Positions 1 through 8,664 of a stretch of 64,000 nt of DNA are shown in pieces; the first letter of the stretch is position 1, and every line of letters starts with the position of its first letter. This DNA comes from Bacteroidota bacterium (GTDB taxonomy: Bacteria > Bacteroidota > Bacteroidia > Cytophagales > Cyclobacteriaceae). Location: NCBI GenBank assembly GCA_016866385.1, contig VGMU01000003.1, forward strand, positions 1 through 64,000, given 5' to 3'. The notes under the pieces were generated by a model that had not been told where the DNA came from, searched no databases, and was given only the letters and a program-made list of their open reading frames with translations. A program made the position numbers and the translations under genes.

Positions 1-1105
1 GTGACTCGGGATATAAAAATACTTGATCTCTACTCCGGTAATTACTAGCTTCGACTCTCCAAACCAATCCTTCCCAAAGCACATAATCTAGGTTGGCCGA
101 GAATCCTCCAGTAGAAAAACCAGAAGGAGTATTTTCTGTAGGTACAATCACACCAGCCCGATCTTGGTAATACTCCAAACGGAAGGCTGATTTTAATCGT
201 TGATTCCAAGTCACCTGACCAATTACCACAGGACTATACCAAACATCGTAAGCTCTGCTCCCCATTTGTTGCTGCTGAACCCCCAAATCCATTCCAAGAA
301 TCAATCCAAACGAATCTCCAACTTGAAATTGTCCATATAAATTTGAAAAATATCGTGATCTCCTAGTCAAATCTGGATCATTTGAACCCAAAAAAGTGCT
401 CCAATTTATGAGCATACCCTCCTTCGGACGATACGAAACCTGAGTACCTAAGGAAGGTTTTTTAGTTCCTTCCACTCGAGTAATTCGTTGCCAACCATTG
501 AAGACCAAAGCAGAAAAAAACCATTTGTCCGAAGGCTGAAAACTCACCTTCCCGCCTGTTAAAAAATAGGGTGTGTTTTCCGCTAAAATGGAGCGCGTCA
601 AGGTCAAATTATCTGTAGAAATAGCGCTTTCAAATCCAATATGAGAAGGCAAGATACCCGCGTCTAGCCACACATTGCCTTTCTTCGACAGCAAAACTCC
701 TGCATTTGCCTCAAATACATGTTTGAGTATCCCCGGTTCCTCTGCATAATTATCCACGGAGTAAGAGCCTGCATGAAGCGCTAAATTTCCACGAAACCGG
801 TCTTGGGAATAGGCTAGCTTTACCAAACCCAAATTTAGCACTACCTGATTGTGTCGGTTGTGGTTGCAAAGAAAAGGAAGCCTGGTTTTGCCTTCAGGCT
901 GGTTGAAATCATACCCATAAAATAAATCGACTACCCCTGAAATTTCCCATTCCTTGCTTGGAATCCTAGCCATACTGTCCACCTGGGCAAGGCTTTGGAG
1001 GGGAAGGCCTAAAAAAAGGAGTATTGCTAAATTTCTAGCCCATGCCCTATTACTCCATGCAAAGCTTGAGAGGAATAGCAGGGAAAAAGTCCGAAAACTG
1101 GTCAA
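1..1105 (-). CDS. Outer-membrane beta-barrel porin, BBP2/OmpL-like (3' part beyond window edge)
   Basis: Reading leftwards from about 1105 there is an open frame that runs off the window start, so the C-terminus is missing. After a hydrophobic leader ending near SLAQ the chain shows alternating polar/aromatic strands, a Bacteroidota porin-like segment with motifs such as GIVDLFYGYDFN-like aromatic strands, LHAGSY and ISTDNLTLTRS, which resembles the putative beta-barrel porin-2 family. Predicted role is a passive outer-membrane channel; substrate unknown. There is no in-frame ATG before the leader: the first in-frame ATG (973) lies after the signal peptide, so a TTG near 1105 is the most plausible start. 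It follows the GH109-like gene by about 57 bases on the same strand and may share its transcript. Family call is by pattern recognition only. Confidence 0.6.
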   Translation of the reverse strand, partial: MTSFRTFSLLFLSSFAWSNRAWARNLAILLFLGLPLQSLAQVDSMARIPSKEWEISGVVDLFYGYDFNQPEGKTRLPFLCNHNRHNQVVLNLGLVKLAYSQDRFRGNLALHAGSYSVDNYAEEPGILKHVFEANAGVLLSKKGNVWLDAGILPSHIGFESAISTDNLTLTRSILAENTPYFLTGGKVSFQPSDKWFFSALVFNGWQRITRVEGTKKPSLGTQVSYRPKEGMLINWSTFLGSNDPDLTRRSRYFSNLYGQFQVGDSFGLILGMDLGVQQQQMGSRAYDVWYSPVVIGQVTWNQRLKSAFRLEYYQDRAGVIVPTENTPSGFSTGGFSANLDYVLWEGLVWRVEASNYRSRDQVFLYPES

Positions 1106-1162
1106 ACAATAAATAATTTAGACAGATTGGTACACACAGCTGGTGAAGCTAATAATCTAAGC

Positions 1163-2569
1163 CTACACCCTCACCTTCGTCGTACCCCCACCCTTCAAGG
1201 TAATCTCCACGGGTGCATTAGATTTCCAGTGTCCTCCGGTAAAATCAGGGATATCGATAGAATTGGAGCGGTTGGCCACAGACCATTCACTCATTGGGGT
1301 GATGCAGCTCCACAAGGCAGCATCGTACACATCTTGATCGAGTGGCAGCCCATTGCGCAAGCAATCAATCAATCGCCAATCCATCATGAAATCCATGCCT
1401 CCATGGCCTCCGATTTGTTTGGCTAGTTCACCTACCTTTTGTACAATTTCTGGGGTATATTTTTCTTTCAACGCTTGCATCTCCTCTTCTTTCATCCAGC
1501 TGTGTCCTTTAGCTACCTTTTGCTCGGGATACTTTTGCGCATATCCCTCCGTACCACTCACCACATGCAAACGAGAATAGGGACGAGGAGAAGTGACATC
1601 GTGTTGAATCATTATGCTTTTTCCCAATTTGGTTTTTACTATCGTGGTATTCATGTTGCCACGATAGGTCTTGGCCGCATAGCCATTCCAAAAGGAATCC
1701 TGCTCGGCAAGCTCCTGGGCTTTTTTCTGCATTTGAAAGTCATTGGAAGACAAAGAGGTCAAGTAATCCATCTGATCCCCGCGATTGATATTTAATATCT
1801 GACAGATGGGCCCAAGTCCATGGGTGGGATAAAGATTCCCATTTCGGAAATTTTCCTCCAGCCTCCACATGCCTTGATAGCCTTTTTCCTTGTCAAAGTT
1901 GAGCCAAACCAAATCGTGAATGTATGCTCCTTCTACGTGTACCACATCTCCAAAAAATCCCTCACGGGCCATTTTCAAGGTCATCAGTTCAAAAAAATCG
2001 TAACAGCAATTTTCTAGCTGCATGCAGTGTTTTTTAGTCCGCTCGGAAGTTTCTACCAGTTGCCAGCAGTCTTCCAAAGTTCTGGCCGCAGGCACTTCCA
2101 CGGCAGCGTGCTTGCCAGACTCCATGGCATAGACCGCCATGGGCGTATGCCATTCCCAAGGAGTAGCAATATAAATCAAATCCAAATCGGGTCTCTCGCA
2201 CATCTTTTTCCAGGCATAAGGAGAACCTGAGTACAATTCAGGTCGGTGAATGCTTCCTTCCAAGGATTGTTTCGCTTTCTCCGCGCGATCAGGAAGTAAA
2301 TCACAAAGCGCCTTAATCTCTACCCCCTCAATTTTACTCAAGCGATCTACTGCTCCAGGCCCACGCATGCCCAAGCCCACTATTCCTACCCGAACGGTAG
2401 CTAATTTGGGAGCAGTAAAACCCGACATGTTGAAAGACTGAACTCTAGAAGCTCCATAGGCCGCTTCCAAAGGCAGCTCCTTCATGGAAGCTGCGAAGGC
2501 GCTACCCGCACCAAATAATCCTATTCCCGCTAATCCTGTGGTCTTTAAAAATTCTCTTCTACGATTCAT
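1163..2569 (-). CDS. Tat-exported Gfo/Idh/MocA oxidoreductase-fold protein, glycoside hydrolase family 109-like
   Basis: The 468-residue product starts with a clear twin-arginine signal (NRRREFLK followed by a hydrophobic Gly/Ala stretch), so it is exported folded, as expected for a protein that loads NAD in the cytoplasm. From about residue 57 a Rossmann fold begins (VGIVGLGMRGPGAVDRL), followed by IYIATPWEWHTPMAVYAMESGKH and the EVPAA segment of the Gfo/Idh/MocA family. The length, Tat signal and YPTHGLGPICQILNINRGD segment match GH109 proteins, known as NAD-dependent alpha-N-acetylgalactosaminidases; the exact substrate here is inference. It is the tenth or later gene in a long minus-strand run and lies 90 bases after the second DUF6503-like lipoprotein. 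The next gene is a porin, consistent with glycan scavenging. Confidence 0.82.
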   Translation of the reverse strand: MNRRREFLKTTGLAGIGLFGAGSAFAASMKELPLEAAYGASRVQSFNMSGFTAPKLATVRVGIVGLGMRGPGAVDRLSKIEGVEIKALCDLLPDRAEKAKQSLEGSIHRPELYSGSPYAWKKMCERPDLDLIYIATPWEWHTPMAVYAMESGKHAAVEVPAARTLEDCWQLVETSERTKKHCMQLENCCYDFFELMTLKMAREGFFGDVVHVEGAYIHDLVWLNFDKEKGYQGMWRLEENFRNGNLYPTHGLGPICQILNINRGDQMDYLTSLSSNDFQMQKKAQELAEQDSFWNGYAAKTYRGNMNTTIVKTKLGKSIMIQHDVTSPRPYSRLHVVSGTEGYAQKYPEQKVAKGHSWMKEEEMQALKEKYTPEIVQKVGELAKQIGGHGGMDFMMDWRLIDCLRNGLPLDQDVYDAALWSCITPMSEWSVANRSNSIDIPDFTGGHWKSNAPVEITLKGGGTTKVRV

Positions 2570-2659
2570 GGTCTTACAACGTTTTTGGGTTTGTATCCCC
2601 TATTTACTAAAAAAACAAAAAAAAGTCCCTACCGAAAATCCAAAAAAGGAAAGCCGAGA

Positions 2660-3415
2660 CTAATTTTCAGGAAGAGGCGAAGTTCGAATATGTTCCAAGT
2701 TGATCTCGGAAAGCATTTCCAATGCCCCAGATTCATACAAAACTTGCATGGAATCTAAGGGCGTTTCTTTTCTTACAGGCTTGAAATTGAGGTAATCTTG
2801 AAAGCGGATGCCTCCAACTTCCTGGAAGGCTCTCACTGCTCTGAACCTCACCCCACCCCCATCGGTATGGTACAAGTACGCCATGTAATCCATTCGATAA
2901 TCGTCCACCCCAAACCAATACAAAAACTCATCTTCAAAGTGCTCTCCTCCTCCTTCTGCCTGGAAGGTCACCTTTACCTTATGGTAATCTTTTCCCTTGA
3001 TCCTGGTTTGTCCGAGGTAGGTTTTGATAGCCGCTGCATCGTTTAACCCGTAGGGTAAAAAAGCAAAATAAGCCACTGAATTCACAGAGCGTGAAAAAGC
3101 ACCTACCCGTTCTTCGGTTAAGGTATCGATCAGAACTCCATTTACTTTTCGTATAAAGCCGGTATTATTCAAGACGTCTACTACCTGACCGGTGGAATCT
3201 GTAAATTCTCTACTATACTCAAAGGAACTTGGGGATTTAAAAATAGAATAATGAGTTCCTCTAAAATCAAATGAAACGGCTGTTTTTTGATATAATTCAC
3301 CCCCGTGGGCAGCGATGGCAGCATCCACAATTTTTTCCACCTCGCTCCTAGAGTCACAGGAAATTCCAAAAAAAGTGAATGATAGTAAGACCAAGCCAAT
3401 GCTCAATGAGTTCAT
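2660..3415 (-). CDS. Lipoprotein, DUF6503-like (paralogue of next gene upstream)
   Basis: The 251-residue product has a lipoprotein signal with a lipobox ending in GISC at about residue 20, so it is expected to be lipid-anchored in the periplasm or at the outer membrane. The mature part opens with a helix and an AAHGG motif, then beta-rich sequence with FRGTHYS, WFGVDDYRMDYMAYLYH and YLNFKPV. This architecture (helix, xHGG, curved beta sheet, a segment reporting on size of a lipid-like cargo) resembles Bacteroidota proteins annotated DUF6503 and recalls LolA/LppX-type lipid carriers, but that last link is only inference. The neighbour at 3471-4193 shares the xHGG start and overall layout, so the pair looks like an old tandem duplication. 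No function is assigned. Confidence 0.7.
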   Translation of the reverse strand: MNSLSIGLVLLSFTFFGISCDSRSEVEKIVDAAIAAHGGELYQKTAVSFDFRGTHYSIFKSPSSFEYSREFTDSTGQVVDVLNNTGFIRKVNGVLIDTLTEERVGAFSRSVNSVAYFAFLPYGLNDAAAIKTYLGQTRIKGKDYHKVKVTFQAEGGGEHFEDEFLYWFGVDDYRMDYMAYLYHTDGGGVRFRAVRAFQEVGGIRFQDYLNFKPVRKETPLDSMQVLYESGALEMLSEINLEHIRTSPLPEN

Positions 3416-3470
3416 AATTCAAGAAGTTGTTTGAAAGCCTTTTTTATTGAGTGAAGTTACGCTTTGGAAA

Positions 3471-4193
3471 TCAATAGACCAGCTCGAAGTTGTAATAACG
3501 GTACTCCGCCCTAAGAAACAAGCGGTTCCCTGATTCATCCACGCGCCAGCTTTCTCTGGTACCGTGAAACAACAGGTTGTCAGCTTGCTCGCTTTTCAGG
3601 TCATAAATCAAACTTCGATGGTCTTTTAATTGCACCTCAGTGCCAAGCAGGATGTAGGTATGGGGATCAAAATAGTACCACCAAGTATCCTTACCCGGAC
3701 CATATTCCACCCGAATAGACTCGGCCTCTACACCGTTTTCCAAAAACTTCCTTCCTTCATAACTGAGCTGACCTCCTTGATCTAACAGCTTCCACGGCTG
3801 AGCTACCGTATAAAAAGCAGCATCGAAATCCTTTCTTTTTTCTGCGAGGAAATCAGCATTTAAGACTTCATTCGCTCCCATTTGGTAGCGAAAAATAAAT
3901 CCATCCCAACTCATGCTATGAGCCACGCTATCTTTGGTCCAGGAAATGCTTCCTTCAAATTTTGGGGCCATTCGAAACTCATGCCATTGGTCCACCTCTG
4001 ACTCCACTTTCCCTTCTGCATCGAATAGGCGCGTCCATTTCCTAAATTTGATTCCCTTCAAATTTTTCCAAGCCTCCTGACCCCCATGGACCGCTACAGA
4101 TTTTTCAAGGAGTTTCCTAGCTTGTTCCTCTGGACTTGGAGTACATGCAAACAAAAAAAGAAGAAATAGGATAAGGCTACTAGTATTTTTCAT
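3471..4193 (-). CDS. Lipoprotein, DUF6503-like
   Basis: The 240-residue product has a short hydrophobic leader and lipobox LFAC at about residue 17. The mature protein begins with a charged helix (EEQARKLLEKSVAVHGG) and continues as a beta-rich domain containing WTRLFDAEGK, WWYYFDPHTYILLG and a C-terminal YRYYNFELVY. Its start codon overlaps the stop of the GT-C glycosyltransferase by four bases (ATGA), so translation is coupled and the two are very likely one functional unit. It is similar in layout to the gene that follows it at 2660-3415. A periplasmic, possibly lipid- or glycolipid-handling, role is suggested by the neighbourhood of lipid-facing glycosyltransferases, but nothing in the sequence proves this. 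Confidence 0.7.
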   Translation of the reverse strand: MKNTSSLILFLLFLFACTPSPEEQARKLLEKSVAVHGGQEAWKNLKGIKFRKWTRLFDAEGKVESEVDQWHEFRMAPKFEGSISWTKDSVAHSMSWDGFIFRYQMGANEVLNADFLAEKRKDFDAAFYTVAQPWKLLDQGGQLSYEGRKFLENGVEAESIRVEYGPGKDTWWYYFDPHTYILLGTEVQLKDHRSLIYDLKSEQADNLLFHGTRESWRVDESGNRLFLRAEYRYYNFELVY

Positions 4194-5524
4194 TGGACCA
4201 AGGTAAAGGTTCTTTGTTTTCTAAAATAATCCAGGTATATCCCTAGCATTACCAAGGTATATTCTAAAATCAAAAAAATTGGCTTTTCCTGAACAGGGTT
4301 TTCGCTGTATGCTTGGTAAGAAAAAATGGCAGCAAATGACCACAAGACAAAAGTCCATTGACCTGCTAATACACTCAATCCTAGCGCTGGCAAGAGGTAC
4401 CAGGGATGCACTACAGGTTGTATTAAAAAATAGACCAAGTACAGCATTGCCCACACTTTAGGTAAATTACATACCGGGGTAGAAGACTGCTTCCAAGCAA
4501 GAAAAATACTACCCAAAAAAACAATTCCTAGGCCTGCTTTGGTCAATATAGCAATGGTATTGTACCCCGCAACCCAATACCCCAATGCTCTCGCTAGGTA
4601 ATATAGCGAGGCATTGAATTCAAACCGGCCTTGATAAAGCTGCAAGCTTTGGTAGAAATACTTCCAGCTTTCATTTAGGATTAAGGGAACAAAACTCGCT
4701 ACCAGGACAAGGAAAGTAATCCCCCAGAAAATTGGATCTCTTTTCGTTCCCTTCCAAGAAAGTAGCAGGGGAGCAAGGAGCAAGGGGAGCAATTTGACAG
4801 CTACAGCCATGCCCCAGCCTAATCCAGCAAGGGCATGCTTGCCTGCATCAAATCCCCATATCGCTAGCAAAAGAAAAAATAAAACCAAGCCTTCGAAGTG
4901 AAGGTTCCCAATCGTTTCTAAAATAACTAAAGGATTTAACCAGTAAAGAAGAATGAGTTTTTTGGGCCGTTGAAATCTCCCCAAAAGCGTCCAAAGGAGC
5001 CAAAAAGTACCTAGCTCACCAACAAGCAATATACCGCGTAGGGCAAGAAAACCAGGATACACCTCATAGTGGGTAACTTGAGCCCCCAACCAAAAAAAAA
5101 CTTGCTTTACTGGAGGGTACACGGAGTAGTATGAGGCAGAATTAAGTTGGGGATAAGCGTGTTCCCAAAAAGAATTTTCACTTCCCGATACTTGATTCTT
5201 CCATTCTTCAGGACTAAATAAGTAAGGGTTTTGGCCCTCTTTAATCAAATTACCATCCCATAAAAACCTAAGCCCATCCTCAGACCAATTGGGTTCGTAA
5301 AAAAAAACACAGGCTCTCAATAACACCCCTAGGAGCAGTAACTTTTGCCAAGAAAAATGCTGCTCCCAGCACTTGTAAATCCCTAGGGTACTTCCGAAGG
5401 CAATTAAAAACAAGGTGAAAGTTAGCAAGTAATTTTCCCTTGGCACCTGCGAAATAAGCCAAAGACTACTCCCATGACTAGCTAGGAGTAGTAGGATAAG
5501 AACCGTTTTCTTTCCTCCACTCAA
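4190..5524 (-). CDS. Polytopic GT-C type glycosyltransferase (GT87/mannosyltransferase-like)
   Basis: The 444-residue protein is almost wholly transmembrane (about ten to twelve hydrophobic segments). Its first large periplasmic loop carries the acidic GT-C motif in NWSEDGLRFLWDGNLIKEGQNPY, the pattern seen in polyprenyl-phosphate-sugar dependent mannosyltransferases of the GT87/DUF2029 type. Later segments NPLVILETIGNLHFEG, AVAVKLLPLLLAP and QPVVHPWYLLPAL are also typical. It is expected to transfer a sugar from a polyprenyl-phosphate donor to a lipid or protein acceptor on the periplasmic face; sugar and acceptor are unknown. It overlaps both neighbours by four bases (5521-5524 and 4190-4193). 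A dolichol-phosphate-mannose-synthase-like GT2 that could make its donor lies two genes upstream. Confidence 0.8.
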   Translation of the reverse strand: MSGGKKTVLILLLLASHGSSLWLISQVPRENYLLTFTLFLIAFGSTLGIYKCWEQHFSWQKLLLLGVLLRACVFFYEPNWSEDGLRFLWDGNLIKEGQNPYLFSPEEWKNQVSGSENSFWEHAYPQLNSASYYSVYPPVKQVFFWLGAQVTHYEVYPGFLALRGILLVGELGTFWLLWTLLGRFQRPKKLILLYWLNPLVILETIGNLHFEGLVLFFLLLAIWGFDAGKHALAGLGWGMAVAVKLLPLLLAPLLLSWKGTKRDPIFWGITFLVLVASFVPLILNESWKYFYQSLQLYQGRFEFNASLYYLARALGYWVAGYNTIAILTKAGLGIVFLGSIFLAWKQSSTPVCNLPKVWAMLYLVYFLIQPVVHPWYLLPALGLSVLAGQWTFVLWSFAAIFSYQAYSENPVQEKPIFLILEYTLVMLGIYLDYFRKQRTFTLVQ

Positions 5525-6426
5525 AGCCCTAACTCCTTTCGAAGAGGTTCAAAAATTTTTTCGTTCTGCTGCCAATAAGCCAAAAGTTGAAGATTTGTAC
5601 GGGTAGCGGTAGTCACTTCCTGTTCCCCTTTTTCATTGGTCCAGGTTTCGGTAAACCCAGTGATTTCAAAAGGAAATTGCTGCTGGTACCGGATAGCAAC
5701 CTTTCTTCCGATTTCAGTGTAGGCGATATGCAGTTCGGATTGATCAGCTCCCAGTGGCTTTCTGGTGAGGGTTGCCTGCTCTGCCTTCAGTGGGAGATGA
5801 GAAAAGCGTTGAAAGATCAGGCTTGGAATCAAAATGACATTCCCCAAAGGAACCAAGTTAGGATTCAACCGGATTAGCGTAAAAAGTTCTTCTTCGGTTT
5901 GCGCATCGAGCTGCAGTTCCTGATCCCCTTCCGATTCAAAATAAGAAAATTGCTGGGCAGTATATTTGCCATTTTTAAAATTCAATTGCGTAAATGATTG
6001 CCCGCACCACTCGGTGACTGAGGCGCTTAATTTGGGAGCTACTGCATCTTCATAAATGGGAGTAAATACCGATAGCATGGTGTGGTACGGATAAACTCCC
6101 GTGACAAACTCCCGAGTCATATTGAGTTTCAACACTTTCTGCGCATCCGATGGGCGTTGCTCTGGATGATCCAACTTCACTTGTTTGCTTTTGGAAAAAT
6201 CCTCTGTCACAAAAATCATCACAGCCTTTCCAGGACGCACTTCCCCGTACCTGCTTTGCTGCAAGTCAAACACATTGACCTCTGCCTTTCCTTGGTACCA
6301 GTAGCTGGAAAATTTTCCTTCATCCATCCCTTCCCTTCCAGAGGGAGCACAAGCACACAACAAAAAAATTACATGAATTAAAATCAGCATTGAATGATTA
6401 TTTAAGAAAAAGACCTTATGATTCAT
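5521..6426 (-). CDS. Lipoprotein of unknown function (about 300 aa)
   Basis: With the start placed at the ATG at 6426 the product has a 25-residue signal ending in the lipobox LCAC; a longer reading from 6450 adds eight residues and is less signal-like, a shorter one starts at 6390. The mature protein contains SSYWYQGKAEVNVFDLQQSRYGE, GKAVMIFVTEDFSKSKQVK and VTEWCGQSFTQLN (each part seen in the translation), which I recognise as a conserved Bacteroidota lipoprotein sometimes mislabelled as a Maf septum inhibitor; it has no Maf nucleotide-binding motif. Function is unknown. It overlaps the GT-C gene by four bases and follows the GT2 gene by 76 bases, which embeds it in the glycosyltransferase operon. 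Confidence 0.7.
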   Translation of the reverse strand: MNHKVFFLNNHSMLILIHVIFLLCACAPSGREGMDEGKFSSYWYQGKAEVNVFDLQQSRYGEVRPGKAVMIFVTEDFSKSKQVKLDHPEQRPSDAQKVLKLNMTREFVTGVYPYHTMLSVFTPIYEDAVAPKLSASVTEWCGQSFTQLNFKNGKYTAQQFSYFESEGDQELQLDAQTEEELFTLIRLNPNLVPLGNVILIPSLIFQRFSHLPLKAEQATLTRKPLGADQSELHIAYTEIGRKVAIRYQQQFPFEITGFTETWTNEKGEQEVTTATRTNLQLLAYWQQNEKIFEPLRKELGL

Positions 6427-6502
6427 GTTGGTTCCAGGGGGATTGATCATCGTAGTACCTCTTGATTTAGAAAGTAATCCATGACCTGGGTAAGGGATTA
6501 TC

Positions 6503-7198
6503 CTAGGCCCAATATTTAAATATCGTAAAAATTATTTTATAGCCTGCTCCCAAAACTCCCTTGACCGTACCACTTACCTTGGAACTCCCGATTCTCTTCC
6601 GGTAACTTACCGGTACTTCTAGGTACTTCAATCCAGCACGATGCACTTTGATCTGCATCTCTATGGTCCACCCATAATTTTGATCCACCATCTCCAATGC
6701 TAACAACTTCTTCCATAGGATGGCGCGAAATGGACCTAAATCCGAAAATTTTGCTCGGTACATGACTTTCATTAGGGTGGTGGCTAGCCAATTTCCAAAC
6801 ACTTGGGGAAGAGTCATAGATCCTTTTTCACGGATCCCCATGGTCCTTGAGCCAAGGACAAACTCCGCCTTTCCTTCCATAATAGGGTTTATTAAGTTCA
6901 TCATTTCTTGAGGATAATCGCTGTAATCTCCATCTAAAAAAATAACGATATGGGGTAGAATTTCCTGACTTTTGATCCAATCCATGGCTGTCAAGCACGC
7001 TTTTCCATACCCTTTTTGAGGTTCAAAGACCACCTGGGCCCCCGCTACTTTGGCTACTTGCGCCGTACGATCGGTGGATCCATTGTCTGCCACCACGATA
7101 TGACGAACTTGCTTTGGAATATCCAAAATCACCTTCGAAATCGATTCTTCCTCATTGAAGGCGGGGATAATTACATCTATGATGGGAGTAGATGACAT
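6503..7198 (-). CDS. Glycosyltransferase family 2, dolichol-phosphate mannose synthase-like
   Basis: The 231-residue protein has the GT-A fold signature of family 2: VIIPAFNEEESI at the N-terminus, ADNGSTDRT, QKGYGKACLTAM and the metal-binding DGDYSD at about residue 90, then LGSRTMG and SDLGPFRAI. These match DPM1-like enzymes that move a hexose from a nucleotide sugar to a polyprenyl phosphate on the cytoplasmic face. No full transmembrane anchor is obvious apart from a hydrophobic C-terminal segment (GYKIIFTIFKYWA). The family fits well as donor-maker for the GT-C enzyme encoded two genes downstream; that partnership is inference from order. It starts eight bases after the larger GT2 gene ends. 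Confidence 0.85.
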   Translation of the reverse strand: MSSTPIIDVIIPAFNEEESISKVILDIPKQVRHIVVADNGSTDRTAQVAKVAGAQVVFEPQKGYGKACLTAMDWIKSQEILPHIVIFLDGDYSDYPQEMMNLINPIMEGKAEFVLGSRTMGIREKGSMTLPQVFGNWLATTLMKVMYRAKFSDLGPFRAILWKKLLALEMVDQNYGWTIEMQIKVHRAGLKYLEVPVSYRKRIGSSKVSGTVKGVLGAGYKIIFTIFKYWA

Positions 7199-7206
7199 AC
7201 CTTTTT

Positions 7207-8664
7207 TTAGCGTGACTTAAATGAGTATAAAAATACTATACCAAATCCCAAACAAAGGATGCCATGCAAGGGGAGAAATACGTAGCTGCCTTGGAAAAAA
7301 CCAAAAACAAGCATTCCTCCAAATATCATGGCTAAAATTCCTTCAATCCAGGTACTGATAGGAAAGGTTCTCCAACGGTACACATTGGACTGTAAGGGCA
7401 CTAGACCAGCTTCTAAATTGAACTTGGGCGTACGTATGAATGGCGATTTCTTTCCCGTAAGGCCCTCCAATACAGCTTGGGTATTGTGCAGGGACAATCC
7501 CATAGAAACGCAAAGAAATAAAGGAAGCTTCCAAATCACGCTGGCAAATGAAGTCCAGGAGAAGCCTTGTGCCTGAAGGTAAGCCATCATATAAACTCCG
7601 GCAACCATCACAAATCCCAGCATGGATAATCCCGCAAGAGTTGGAAAATAAGAGTATGTCTGCTCTTCCCTGAGTAACCAAGTAAGTCCAATGCTACTTA
7701 AGCTGCTGAGAAAAATAGCCACAAACACCGTCGAGTTAAATAGATGGGCCAAGGCATGAAGTTTAACTCTCCATCCATGCGGTTCTCGCAAAACTTGCCA
7801 AATATGCTTGACCGCACATTCCGCACCCCCTTTATTCCAGCGAAATTGCTGAGACTTCACTGCTGATAAAATCGGCGGAAGTTCTGCAGGAGATTCCACC
7901 TCAGGACAGTAGACAAATTTCCAACCTTTTCGTTGGGCCCGATAACTCAGATCTAGATCCTCCGTCAGCGTATCCTCATGCCAATTGCCCGCATCTAGGA
8001 TGCAGCTTTTTCTCCAAATTCCAGCAGTGCCATTAAAGTTAATAAACGCTCCTTGGTGGCTTCTTCCCAACTGCTCTACAAAAAAATGAGCGTCCAAAGC
8101 AAAAGCTTGCAACTGTGTCAGCATCGAATAGGGTCGGTTGAGGTGAGTCCATCGGGTCTGCACCATGCCTATGTCAGGTGAAGAAAAATGAGGCAAGGTT
8201 TTCTGCAAAAACTCAGGATCTGGGACAAAATCTGCATCAAAAATGGTAATAAACTCGCCTTGAGCCTTTTTTAACCCTTCCCTCAATGCACCTGCCTTAA
8301 ATCCGCTTCTATTCTCCCGATGCAAGTAGCTAAAATTCAGTTCAGGATAGTGAATTATTTTTTTTTGAACCAAAGAGGTGGTCACATCGGTACTGTCATC
8401 CAAGATTTGAATTTCTAGCAATTCCTTAGGGTAGTTTAGTTGAGCTACAGCTTCAATCAGCCGCTCCACCACATATTGTTCGTTGTAAATAGGCAACTGC
8501 ACCGTGACCCTTGGAAAAGTCTTGATCTCTGTGGTTGAGGATTGCTTCTGCTTTTTTAAAGCCTTTAAAAAATGAAACAACAAATGTCCTTGGGCCAAGC
8601 TATAAAAAAATACAAACAGCATTCCTGCGAAATAGAGGATAGCAAAAAAATAGAAGCTGAACAT
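7207..8664 (-). CDS. Membrane glycosyltransferase family 2 (cellulose synthase-like)
   Basis: The 485-residue protein has one N-terminal membrane segment, a cytoplasmic GT-A domain and about five C-terminal membrane segments. The catalytic signatures of processive-type GT2 enzymes are visible: VQLPIYNE, DDSTD, the DAD metal motif in IFDADFVPD, TEDLDLSYRAQRKGW and QQFRWNKG (a QxxRW variant). Such enzymes extend beta-linked polysaccharides or glycosylate lipids such as ceramide or diacylglycerol; no PilZ or BcsB partner is nearby, so a glycolipid product is at least as likely as a polymer (inference). The start abuts the stop of the polyferredoxin gene with no spacer, suggesting translational coupling to an electron-transfer protein, which is an unusual pairing. 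Confidence 0.85.
   Translation of the reverse strand: MFSFYFFAILYFAGMLFVFFYSLAQGHLLFHFLKALKKQKQSSTTEIKTFPRVTVQLPIYNEQYVVERLIEAVAQLNYPKELLEIQILDDSTDVTTSLVQKKIIHYPELNFSYLHRENRSGFKAGALREGLKKAQGEFITIFDADFVPDPEFLQKTLPHFSSPDIGMVQTRWTHLNRPYSMLTQLQAFALDAHFFVEQLGRSHQGAFINFNGTAGIWRKSCILDAGNWHEDTLTEDLDLSYRAQRKGWKFVYCPEVESPAELPPILSAVKSQQFRWNKGGAECAVKHIWQVLREPHGWRVKLHALAHLFNSTVFVAIFLSSLSSIGLTWLLREEQTYSYFPTLAGLSMLGFVMVAGVYMMAYLQAQGFSWTSFASVIWKLPLFLCVSMGLSLHNTQAVLEGLTGKKSPFIRTPKFNLEAGLVPLQSNVYRWRTFPISTWIEGILAMIFGGMLVFGFFQGSYVFLPLHGILCLGFGIVFLYSFKSR

Noticed and set aside
5521-6426. Maf septum-formation inhibitor as a name for the lipoprotein
   Set aside because: The protein has a lipoprotein signal and no Maf nucleotide pyrophosphatase motifs; the label seems to be an inherited misannotation.
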